Source: Takakia lepidozioides
Lineage: Eukaryota; Streptophyta; Takakiopsida; Takakiales; Takakiaceae
Direction: 5' to 3'
NCBI GenBank assembly: GCA_030704615.1
Contig: CM060733.1
Location: 47,494,001 to 47,558,000, forward strand
Length of the DNA stretch: 64,000 nucleotides
Numbering within the stretch: the first letter of the stretch is position 1; every line of letters begins with the position of its first letter. Made by a program: the position numbers and the translations under genes. Positions 55,337-64,000 of this stretch are shown here, in pieces. The notes under the pieces are model-generated. The model ran no database searches. It had not been told where the DNA came from and worked only from the letters and a program-made list of their open reading frames with translations.

Positions 55337-55914
55337 GCTGCTAAGACCAAGCTGATTCTCCCAAGAACCTTGTAGACATCAGGAAGAATACCAAATCATG
55401 GTACTAACAGGAGCCGAAAGCCCACATTTGCAGGATGGACAAACTTCTTCACATCCTACATTAAGGAAAAGCCACACCTTGCGATTGCGATTGTCCCACC
55501 ATCGACAAGGATTGGTAAAAAACTCATGCAAGCTCTGAAATAGGTCGAAGAAGAAGGTGCCCTCACCACATTGTCCTCGACCTTGTGTCATGACCCATGG
55601 AGGATTGACTCCCCATGAACCCAAACGGACCTCTTGTGTGTGCTGCTTGTGTATGTAGTATGGTAATGGCGGATTGGTCCATGAGAAACCACCACGGTGT
55701 GCAGCTGAGTGAGCAGAGATTGAAGCACGACCTTGAAACATGACCTGCTAAGACCAACCTGACTCTCCCAAGAACCTTGGAAACATTAGGAAGAATACGA
55801 GATCACGGTACGTCTAACAGGAGCCAAGAGCCCGCATTTGCAGGATGGACAAACTGCTTCATATTGTACATTGAGAAAAAGCCACACTTTGCGATCGCGA
55901 TTGTCCCACCATCG
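55337..55914. repeat. Direct repeat of ~165 bp, 410 bp apart
   Basis: 55,337-55,503 and 55,746-55,914 share CTGCTAAGACCAA, TCTCCCAAGAACCTTG, TTTGCAGGATGGACAAAC and GCGATTGTCCCACCATCG. The segment between carries another GGTTGAAGAAGAAGGTGCCC-like word, so this extends the neighbouring tandem system. Confidence 0.75.
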
Positions 55915-55949
55915 TGCACGCCTTCATGCCCCGATTCTAGGGCTTGAGT

Positions 55950-56300
55950 CACTACAACAAATTGCGGCTTTTACGTCTCTGGGTTATGACTGCAAATGCA
56001 GTATGGAAGCCATTTACGACTTCTGACCTGAAGACGTAAAGCCTAGTCAGTGTGACAGTGTAGATATGACTCTCCAGGCTGGCTGTGACTGGCGCCTGAG
56101 CAGTGTGGGTGGGAGGGGGGGTTTAGGTAGTCATTACACGATGGCTTACGACTGACTAAACGGACAGGTAGTCCATGTCAGCGACTGTGGGGGGTAGTCA
56201 TACACGCTGGCTTTACTGAATGACTAAACGGACAGTGTAGTCCATGTCAGCGACTGTGCAAGAGTGACACCCGATCGATACAGACAATGAAACGTGGCAG
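55950..56300. mobile_element. CACTA-like transposon terminus with subterminal repeats
   Basis: CACTACAACAAATTGCGGCT at 55,950 matches the CACTACAANAAA end of En/Spm elements. Repeats follow as in CACTA subterminal regions: AAACGGACAG ... GTAGTCCATGTCAGCGACTG occurs twice, at about 56,158 and 56,227. No transposase and no matching inverted end were found in the window. Confidence 0.5.
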
Positions 56301-56810
56301 AGTGTTCGCTCTCCATGACTGTGAACTATGACTACGGGCGTGCTAATCTGGTTGCAACACGTGGCAAGTTTACATGTGGTCCCTCAGCAGATTGACATGT
56401 GTCATGATGGGTGATTTTTTGGGTATTTTCCTAATTTTTAACATATTTGTATTTCCACCACCACGTGTGTAGTACTATTGGAGAGTGAAGATGTAGTCAT
56501 TATATGACTGCGATAGAAGTCATTACATGTCTATTACAACAATGAAATATAATATATAATACAAACAGAACAAGGTAGCAAGACCTAACTGCAACAAGCT
56601 GAGCAAAACCAAGAGATTGTACACCATCTCTATTTATCAATCTATTTATCATTATCATTTTTGTCGCGATCTAAAAATACATAAAATAGTCACATGTTCT
56701 CATGTGAATTATATTGTCTAACTGTAACACTTTGAAAAGTGTTCACCAAATCTTCTAACTACTAGTGTATTCCATCATCTGCAACCCATCAAAAACTAAG
56801 GTTTTCATGG
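56301..56810. other. Unassigned AT-rich DNA
   Basis: No gene, RNA or clear repeat; possibly the interior of the CACTA-like element. Confidence 0.3.
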
Positions 56811-56812
56811 CT

Positions 56813-58840
56813 TTAAGAAACACTACAGCAAGCAACCTTCACCATCTTGGGTGATTCTCCTCCCACCGCCATATCAACCAATTGCGTTGTTGGCTCGGTT
56901 GTGAAGGTTGATCTTGGTTCAAACCTTGATCCGTTTGACCCTTGTTGTAAATATGGAATGTAGGGGGCAATACGTTTCATAACATCCCTTTCTAGGTTGG
57001 CCTCCTCTACAATTCTCATTTCAATGATCTCGTCGTTCTCCTCCTGAGGAATCTCTGGTTCCTGCAGACCAACCTGTTCGGTGGATATCGAGAAGAGCTC
57101 GGTTAGTGATTCAAACTCTGGAAGTGCCTCGGTTGATAGTGAGTGTACCGTCACCTCCTTGCCTTGGTTTTCTCCAAACAACCAGGCGATGCAGTCTGCA
57201 TGAGACTCGCATTCATATAAATCCGGACCTAGGGACTTGAAGGCGTCCTCTAGTCCTACATTCCTTCGTTTTGCTGGTTGCTAATAACGTTGGATGGATC
57301 TCTCTATCTGTCCACTAGTCCTTCTCACTCAAGTCCGCAGATTCCTCTTCAGAACCAATCATGCTGAGCTTATCCTCATCTGTTGCATGGTGAGGTGCTC
57401 CCAAAAGAAAAGCGACTGTAGTCGTGTAAGGTTTGATCCCATAAGTGATGGTACCTGCCCCCCCAGTCCGTTCGAGCTCGGGACTGGACCAACCATACTC
57501 ATCAATGGGGAAATCTATGATTTGCAAATCTACCGCGTACGTGTAGCCTCCAGTCTTTAGCCCAACATTTGCAATGTGATCCACTGGTCTGATCTTCCGT
57601 TGGTCAGTTGGTCAGTCAGTCAGTCTGATAGTTAATGGAGACTCCCCTGTCATGTTCAATCCTAACTTTGACAAGGTGGAGAGTGGCATGATGTTGACTG
57701 AGCTCCCATCATCCACTAAACATTGTCGTATAAAGCGGTCTGCAATCTCCACTTCTATTTCTACTGGGCCCGGATCGACATGGGCGTTAATGTGGTGGGT
57801 CTGAGCAAAAGTACCTGCTCGCTTCCTCACCAAGGATGCCTTGAGAGCATGTCAAACTGTTGGGATGGAGTGTGGGGTCCGATTCATCCAGGAGGGCCAG
57901 ATTTCAAGCACAAGATTACCTATGCTTCCCTGGGGAAGGAGAGCTACGAGAAACCTGCATGGGTAGATGGTCAACTGGAAGCCGCAGCAGCAGCGGCACA
58001 ATTGATAAAATCAGGCACTGCTAATGAAGGCACCTTCTTCAACACATTTCACCCTGTTTTCCCCTCTTATCAGAACCGGCCCTAAATTCCATGTTGAATT
58101 TTGCAAGTTAGCTGGTTGAGTGAATCTAGTTTTGAGTGACTTTGACATGATACTGCCAATGTGACAATAGGAAAGTATCGAGAAACAGGCAGTGCTATGA
58201 GTTGGGCAAATGTAATGTTTGCTTGAATGTGGCGCAAGTCTCCCATTAGATTATTCAGCTCCAACTCAGGTGAAGCGCATGGTGGAGTGTATTCTCCTTT
58301 CGGGAAGCTTCGCTGGTGCTACTAGTAGATTGGCCGGACTCTTTGTTCTGGATGTCAAAGGTGGTCGAGAAATGGTTGGTCGGATTGCTGGAGATTCGGT
58401 CTCTGCAAATGCTATCTCCTTCTCCTTGGGATGGGTATCCTCTTCCTCCCTGAGTACAGTTTCCGCCACCTTCCGTGCCTCTGACTTCATGACTTTAAAG
58501 TTCATATCTTCCTGTTCTGATGCCGATGTGGCTGACTCCGACGCCACTTTCCCAGGGCATTTCTCTAACGTATCTCGTTGCTGTCGGGTCATTATTGCAT
58601 AGCTACCTTCCTCTGGGTTAGCCTGCGTAGTTTGAGTGGCGCCGAACTCATTTGAACTCCAATTGACTTGGTGCTGCGTCTCCTGCTGACGAGACGAATG
58701 TCCGGGATGTATATTGCTTGTGCTGGATGGCGCCTGTCGAGCGGCTTTTACTCACCCATCCCTTCGCTATCCGCGGTGGGAACTCCAAGATAGAAAAGTT
58801 GGAAATCTCTAAGCACTCAGCCCGCTTAGAACAATCAGTC
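56813..58840 (-). pseudogene. Ty3/gypsy gag-protease region, fragmented (gypsy 3)
   Basis: 57,833-57,612 encodes VEIEVEIADRFIRQCLVDDG followed by SSVNIMPLSTLSKLGL, a plant-gypsy retropepsin with its active-site Asp (DDG in place of the commoner DTG/DSG). 57,584-57,315 continues with the downstream protease fold (TYAVDLQIIDFPIDEYGW, FLLGAPHHATDEDKL). 57,181-56,813 gives an acidic linker. Upstream pieces at 58,592-58,266 and 58,842-58,648 are Lys/Glu- and Ser-rich and could be late gag. The stretch 57,875-58,200 between them is the dispersed repeat, apparently inserted. No RT is present here. Confidence 0.65.
57875..58200. repeat. Dispersed repeat, copy 3
   Basis: It shares ATTCATCCAGGAGGGCCAGA, GGGTAGATGGTCAACTGGAA and GCAAGTTAGCTGGTTGAGTG with 53,005-53,400. 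One frame reads AWVDGQLEAAAAAAQLIKSG. Confidence 0.6.
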
Positions 58841-58844
58841 ATGA

Positions 58845-59417
58845 CCTACAGCTAGTGTATCATGGGGGTGCTTCCTATTTGTATTCCTTCTCGCATTCAT
58901 GTTAGCAAGTTACCTTACTATCTATGATTAAGTATCAGATTGATTCTGCAATCTACCATGTTCTACTACTCAAGCATTCATTCCACCACTTCACTCAGGT
59001 CTCTCTACACAATGTGAGTATGAAATATGTGTCAGATTAATATCTATCAAGTATCAGGCCGAAGCCATGGTGTCTCTAATATGCTCTACAGTGCATCTCT
59101 ACAGCTTGCATGAATCAAGCATCATCTCGTCGTATGTGTAATCTCCATCCTTGTGCTCCAAGATCGCGCTCGCCTGATCTCCTCCCGTGATGTCCAAGAA
59201 GTGATCCCCAAGAAGTGCCCTCTCCATGTCCGCACTCTGCCTATTCTACCTGCAAGCTGTTCTAACCGCCTAACTAACTAACTAACTGTCATCCAAGACA
59301 TAATGCTTGTTCCCTCTGCAGATGTCGTTCCTACACAGTCGTTCCCTGCCAATGATAACCGTTCCTTGTGAATGTTGTGACGGGCTGTACCAAGTTGTGT
59401 CGGGCTGTGACTGTGCC
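58845..59417. other. Unassigned spacer
   Basis: No coding or repeat pattern beyond a short CTAACTAACTAACT run at about 59,270. Confidence 0.35.
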
Positions 59418-59640
59418 GGGGGTTGCTATTCCATGAGCTCATGAGTGGTGAGCTCATGAGCTCATGAGCGGGCATGGCTCACCCATGAGCCGCAAAGTAA
59501 CACACTTCGAATTTCGGCAGATTTTTTTCGGGCCCAAAACTATAAAATAATCGAAAATCGAAGATTTCCGCGCTCATGCTGGAAGCACTCCGCTCATGAC
59601 TACCAGTATACGCTCATGACTTGGAGCCCAGGCTCATGGA
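59418..59640. mobile_element. Terminus of another CATGAGC-family element
   Basis: GGGGGTTGCTATTCCATGAGC at 59,418 matches the inverted right end of the copy C element (GGGGGTTGCTATTTCATGAGC). CTCATGAG-type palindromic subrepeats follow, and further CGCTCATGA words lie up to 59,640. The opposite end was not found before the window edge. Confidence 0.62.
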
Positions 59641-59669
59641 CCGCCAGGCCAGGTCATAGAAAAACTGAA

Positions 59670-60010
59670 TTCTGGGCAATAACGGCACCAAATTATCCCA
59701 GAGGCACGCAAGCGGAATGATCCGCGACTCCGAAAAGAATAACTACGTGGATAGTACTGTTGCAGAAGTGCAGTGGTGGGTATAACGGCGCCGAATGGGC
59801 AGGAAAAAATAGCCGGAAGGCTGGGAGGAAACAACCGGTGAAGTGGGTGCAGCCGATAACGACGCCGAAATTGGGTCCGGAAACCAAATACCTGGCCGTG
59901 AAGGCTGGGACTGCAACCATAATGGCGCCGAAATTGACCTGTGGAAACAAAATTCTCGGCTGAAGCTTCCGCACTCCATCCAATAACGGCGCCGAAATTG
60001 GGCTCTGGAG
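59670..60010. repeat. GGCGCCGAA units next to the 59.4-kb terminus
   Basis: AACGGCGCCGAA-type words recur at about 59,783, 59,857, 59,922 and 59,983, 60-75 bp apart, each followed by a GGAAAC(A)AAATACC-like line. They link this element to the GGCGCC repeat family. Confidence 0.62.
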
Positions 60011-60120
60011 AGCAAATACCCGCCTTACGGTGAGGGAGGCCTTGCTCTCATTTTGCTCTTCACTCTTCTCTGTTGTGCCCATCTCCTCCCTGCTTTGAGT
60101 TCGTGCTGTGTCGTGAGGCC

Positions 60121-60672
60121 ATGTCGTGCCCAAATCACATCTATCGACGCCAGACGGGAGTCATTTTCCCGAAAGCAGACGACATAATAGTCTTCCTGGA
60201 TGTTTACAGGGACGATCCTCGACTTGTCCAGCTGAGAGCAATGGAGTTTCTTCCAGGATTGCACGATTCTCCTGGACCCCGGCTGGGGAGCAGGTGGTTC
60301 CTACGCATCATGGACCTGGACTTTCTGCATGAGTGGGAGCCGAACAGATCACGCACAGCGTTGCTGTATCGCTGGAATTGTTGCGAGTGGACATATGATG
60401 AGTGCATAGGTGAAAACTTTACGCGTGGACGGACTGGCTCGGAAAGTGGGGACACTCTCTTCAATTATGAGGATGAGGAGGAGGGGAACACATGGCCCAC
60501 TGTGAAAATGTCCTTCTACCAAGGGGGCGCTATCGATAAACACGACATCCTCGTTAGTTTCAACCGGGCGACAGAAACCACTGACATTTTGTTCAAATAT
60601 AGGCACCCGGTCACTCAGGAGGTCCTTGAGAGGCCAGTTAGAGTTCCTTCTTCTTGGGCGAGGGGACCATAG
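60121..60672 (+). CDS. Unknown 183-residue protein, possible element cargo
   Basis: An ATG at 60,121 opens 183 codons to a TAG at 60,670-60,672. The protein starts MSCPNHIYRRQTGVIFPKAD and contains DIIVFLDVYRDD, SRWFLRIMDLDFLHEW, LLYRWNCCEWTYDECIGENF, an acidic patch (YEDEEEG) and VKMSFYQGGAIDKHDILVSF. It has many aromatic and charged residues in an alternating pattern typical of a folded domain. I do not recognise the family. It follows GGCGCC repeats and a CATGAGC terminus, so it may be transposon cargo or a captured exon. A few in-frame codons upstream (from 60,073) lack an ATG. Confidence 0.55.
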   Translation: MSCPNHIYRRQTGVIFPKADDIIVFLDVYRDDPRLVQLRAMEFLPGLHDSPGPRLGSRWFLRIMDLDFLHEWEPNRSRTALLYRWNCCEWTYDECIGENFTRGRTGSESGDTLFNYEDEEEGNTWPTVKMSFYQGGAIDKHDILVSFNRATETTDILFKYRHPVTQEVLERPVRVPSSWARGP

Positions 60673-62070
60673 GTCTTGCATGCTAGAGTAGACATGTTTC
60701 GACTCGCCGACACTCATGGCACATACATTTTCATTCAGAAATCAAGCAGCTTCCCTGTGCCATATGGGGAATATACATGCTTGGATAATCTTCTGTTAAG
60801 GTTTTTTGCAATTCACTGCCAATATGCTGGGACGTGTCATTTGTCGTATGGATTGCTGTTTGCACAAGGTGCAGTATGCAAATGCTGGAATATGCAGTAG
60901 GACCCTTCTCACTGGGACACAGAACTAGCAATCTTGTAAAGGCATCACATTTGCAGAACAGTAACAATGTATTTGTAGCAAATTGGAGTCTTCTCATAAA
61001 GGTGGACGAAAACGCCAGGATGGGCTGCGAAATCACTACAATTTGAATGAAGAGCAGTAACAAGGAAGCACTATGCAGTACACAGACCATAAACGACGCT
61101 GAAATAGGCCTCAATGCCCGTTAATCTCCACACAATGTATGCTTTACTCGGATCCATTTGTAGACAACCAAAATAAAAAAAGCATGCGCATGCCATTCAT
61201 GGCCAAAAACCACATTCTCATGTATTGCGACACCGAAATTCACCTGTAGCCATGGCGATGCGGCACCACCAAGTGTATAATTCCTCACAAAAAAATAGGG
61301 TGCAAGAAGATGAATGTAATATAATTGCCACTTTCTTGAAAGTAAACGAGATTCGGAGTGTGGAAGCAACGATCCAGGAGCGACGCAGCAAATCGACAGG
61401 GAAAACAGAATGGACTACAGGCGCGTGCAACAGTGCTGCAAGAAGAAAGACAATATGTACAGTGAAACCCTAAAGCAAAAACGACGAAGGATTTGAACCT
61501 CCCCGCCACCCCGGGGATGCCATACAAATTACCAGAGAATCTGAAGCGAAGACCAATAACAGCAACGACAGCAGGAAAGGATAACAATAAAATCTCTGAA
61601 TGCGTACACTCGGGAGGCTGCTTCGTTTAACCCCGGCAAAGGTGTGCAGCAGAAACATGGGGGACAGGAGAGCAAGTACTTACAGATGACACCAACCTAT
61701 GAAATCCTTTGCATGGAAAGAACGTCCCACTTGTTTTTGCAGATTCTCCTCCACAGACTGAGGGCGGGGTCGATATGAAGAATACAGAAGCGTTCAAGTG
61801 ACAGGAATAGTGCCTGAAAACGAGTGGATGTCAATAGTGAAGAGTGAAGCAAAACGTCTCGCATGCGAAGCGTCCCCGTCCGCATGAGTGCACGCACCTG
61901 TCAACCCCATGGGAAAGTCCCAGGGACAACTGAATGTCTATGCTATGATTGCGCTCTAGGACGGTGCGTCTATGACGAGGCATTCATGGGGCATGCATGA
62001 TGCATGTGTACAATACTATAATACGGTTCAATATAGTAATGATAGTGCTGAGATTGTATGACAGTGTTAT
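60673..62070. other. Unassigned DNA
   Basis: No gene recognised. One GACGCTGAAATAGG word at about 61,096 and ACACCGAAATTCACCTG at 61,230 are weak relatives of the GGCGCCGAA units. Confidence 0.35.
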
Positions 62071-62200
62071 GGCGAGGGATGGACCCGGTGCGGGGGGGGG
62101 GGTGGAGGGGTTGGGGGGCGGCAGGCGCGGCAACCGCGAGGGGGGTGCGGGGCGGAGGGCGGGGGTGGGGCCACGCAGGCAGGCCCGCTGAGGGAGCATT
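62071..62200. repeat. G-rich low-complexity tract
   Basis: Long G runs (12 G near 62,091) and GGCGGAGGGCGGGGG words make this stop-free on both strands. Open frames here are compositional. Confidence 0.65.
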
Positions 62201-63265
62201 GAACTCCCGGGCCTCATTTATCACTTGCCCTAAACATGCGTACCTCATTCATGAGTATGAGCATATCTGTGCAAGTAGATTTCAGGCTAAGGCGATGAAT
62301 TAATTTTCAGCATGTCGTGAGCTTTTGTGATGGGCAGATTGCTGAAAGCTGTGCCAGTAGTGGTGGGGCTCCCTTTGATTTCCTCATGTCCTAAGTATGG
62401 TTTCTGGATTGAGCTATCAAGCTGCAGGTCCAACAGACTGATTGACCTGCCCTCAGCTTTCAGCATTCTAGTTCATTTTTACAGAGAGATACAAATTCGT
62501 AGAATAGAGAGAGAGAGATAATCTGCTGATAAGAACGTTGTTGGGCAAATAATGTCTGGACCTTCTGGTTGGTGTTTCTCATGCACATGATTCAAATTAG
62601 AAGGTTACAAGCAGTGAAGTGATCTCACATGTGGTGAATTTTCATGTGAGTTTTTGTGCTTGTGCATGTTCACAACATTTGAGTGGAAAGCAGAAGTTGG
62701 TTCAGGTCTGTTGCAATGGGCCATTATGGTGGTTTGTGACCACACAAAGAGGTGTTGAGCTTACCTATTAGCTGCTGTGGGATGGCTGTATGTAGGAGTG
62801 GCAGGGATGAATGTGATGCCTGTAACTCTCTCAGGCTGGCGTCAGTTTGAGGCCCTGGTTGCTGAGGCTTGATTGTAGCACCTAAGTTAGAACAAGCTCA
62901 GAACTTTTAGTTCCAACCTTCTATCTTGTCTGGGGTTGCAAACTCACCTGGCTTTGTACACATGAAGAGAAACTGTGCTGCACAAAGGAATGTGGTAAGC
63001 CAATCTGTCAGATTGTATCACAACTTTTCACTAGAAAGATGAAAGTCAGAGTCATGTCCAGACTCCAGATGTACTTTACTAAACACTCACTACATTTACA
63101 GGACTGCAGGTATTTCTTACGTTGTAACTCTCACCAGTACAGCCAAACAGCATATCTGCAGAATGTCCCAAGCTACAAAATTGGTGAGCTTACAGAGGAC
63201 AGTTCATGTGAGTTACCAGCATACAGAGTAAAAAATCATCCATACAAGAATCTATGCAACAGAAG
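62201..63265. other. Unassigned DNA, perhaps UTR or intron of the neighbouring minus-strand gene
   Basis: A short GAGAGAGAGA run lies at 62,507. No exon can be defended. Confidence 0.3.
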
Positions 63266-63268
63266 CAT

Positions 63269-63982
63269 TCACAGTAATATCTCCATTACCTTAAGCCCCC
63301 TGTTTGCTTTCTTTCTGCACAAGGTGGACACAGCAAGCTGCCTGGCTTGCTCCTGGGGACTGAGATCCTTTCCCCTATATCTATGGGTTTCACTTCGTGT
63401 GGTCCGCCTGCTAAAATGTTTAAGCAGGATATTAGGGCAGGAATTACGTAATCTGTGTTGACTGCTATGCTCCAACTCATTGTCTGAAGACAGCTCTTGA
63501 ACGTCTTGGGTACTAAGAGAGGACCTAAACAAATCTAATTTCTCAACTGCCCCGCCAGTTGAGGGTGAACTTTGCGACTTGTCAGCAGGCCCCATGTGGC
63601 AGTCTTCAGCAGATGAAAGTGCAAAGCTGGGTAAAAGACACCCTCCTAGTTTCGTTGGACTGGTAGCTTGGTCCAATACTAGTCCCTCATTTCTTGAAGG
63701 CAACAGAAAATCAGAAGCGATGGAGTGGGAGTCAGCTGAGATGCAAATATTAGGCCTGCCGGTTGACAGTGGACTTCGCAGAAAATCAGAAGCAATGGAG
63801 TGGGAGTCAGGTGAGATGCAAATATTAGGCCTGCCAGTTGACAGTGGACTTCGCAACTCGTCAGCAGTCCCGATTGAGCTAAACTCACAATGTAGTTTAA
63901 GAATAAGGCTTCGGATAAAGAGACGCTTTCTCGAGGCATCTGATGGTTTGAACCAATTCCGTGTAAGCTGCAATAGCACCAC
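63269..63982 (-). CDS. Unknown Ser-rich protein segment with 25-residue tandem repeat
   Basis: A 237-codon frame from 63,982 to 63,269 encodes a basic start (NWFKPSDASRKRLFIRSLIL) and a Ser/Asp-rich body with two nearly identical copies of LRSPLSTGRPNICISPDSHS plus IASDF. These come from an in-frame 75-bp duplication (63,704 and 63,779). Related RSSLSTQDVQELSS and KSQSSPSTGG motifs suggest older decay of the same repeat. The basic end (FSRRTTRSETHRYRGKDLS) could be a nuclear signal. No known domain is visible. It may be one exon of a larger host gene reaching past the window edge. Confidence 0.45.
   Translation of the reverse strand: MVLLQLTRNWFKPSDASRKRLFIRSLILKLHCEFSSIGTADELRSPLSTGRPNICISPDSHSIASDFLRSPLSTGRPNICISADSHSIASDFLLPSRNEGLVLDQATSPTKLGGCLLPSFALSSAEDCHMGPADKSQSSPSTGGAVEKLDLFRSSLSTQDVQELSSDNELEHSSQHRLRNSCPNILLKHFSRRTTRSETHRYRGKDLSPQEQARQLAVSTLCRKKANRGLKVMEILL
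63704..63853. repeat. 75-bp in-frame tandem duplication
   Basis: CAGAAAATCAGAAGCGATGG at 63,704 recurs at 63,779 with two or three base changes over 75 bp. Length divisible by three keeps the frame. Confidence 0.88.
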
Positions 63983-64000
63983 AATGCCAGAGTGTCACTC

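Noticed and set aside
61480-61530. tRNA-like T arm (GGTTCAAATCC on the minus strand)
   Set aside because: A T-stem can be drawn, but no complementary acceptor stem, D arm or anticodon arm lies at the right distance upstream.
62058-62303. Gly/Arg-rich ORF
   Set aside because: A product of the G-rich low-complexity tract; the opposite strand is equally open.

Overview
The window is nuclear DNA of a plant-lineage eukaryote. It has GT-AG introns, AATAAA polyadenylation signals, plant-type TTTAGGG motifs, pentatricopeptide (PPR) gene fragments, Ty3/gypsy pol genes, Mutator-like (MULE), hAT-like and CACTA-like DNA transposons, and a 500-N scaffold gap. The style suggests a streptophyte with a repeat-swollen genome; a charophyte alga such as Chara is my best guess, and it is an inference. 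Very little here looks like ordinary single-copy host gene space.

Layout. 1-4.4 kb: the tail of a gene, GC-rich GCGACG repeats, an array of short palindromes (GGCGGTCGC type) and degenerate telomere-like tandem repeats. 4.4-6.8 kb: a PPR fragment holding a small MITE, then the C-terminal half of a MULE transposase with a SWIM zinc finger. 8,698-14,091: a transposon with CATGAGC-rich terminal inverted repeats and a perfect 10-bp target-site duplication. It holds a MULE N-terminal gene reading left, palindromic minisatellite arrays, and the last exon of a second gene reading right. 14,234-25,111: a second, larger and oppositely oriented element with the same parts, where the second gene (copy A) is nearly full length. 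25,112-25,611: N gap. 25,612-30,155: copy B, a close inverted copy of A. 30,156-34,420: copy D, a diverged relative whose nine exons have no visible lesion. 34.9-38.6 kb: a truncated gypsy element. 39.4-52.7 kb: a third MULE / palindrome array / second gene (copy C) unit, with a hAT-like MITE inside the MULE and a gypsy fragment inside the array. 52.8-59.4 kb: gypsy, PPR and CACTA-like debris and tandem repeats. 59,418-60,672: another element terminus followed by an unknown 183-residue ORF. 63.3-64.0 kb: an unknown Ser-rich ORF on the minus strand.

The main result is the second gene. Read together, copies A-D encode a ParB-like domain (DGNHRLLAW motif), an alpha-helical middle, and a C-terminal domain with the motif order of beta-class DNA N4/N6 methyltransferases: a motif-IV-like strand (LLDIPDG / VLDIPDG in place of the canonical DPPY), then a C-terminal SAM-binding motif I (DLTCGTG / DLSMGTG followed by an acidic residue). 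A ParB-like plus methyltransferase layout is familiar from phage and bacterial proteins. Here it appears as intron-containing cargo of a MULE-type transposon. Transposase and cargo genes are transcribed divergently from a block of ~95-bp monomers built around perfect palindromes centred on GGCGCC. Three units in this window share this layout.
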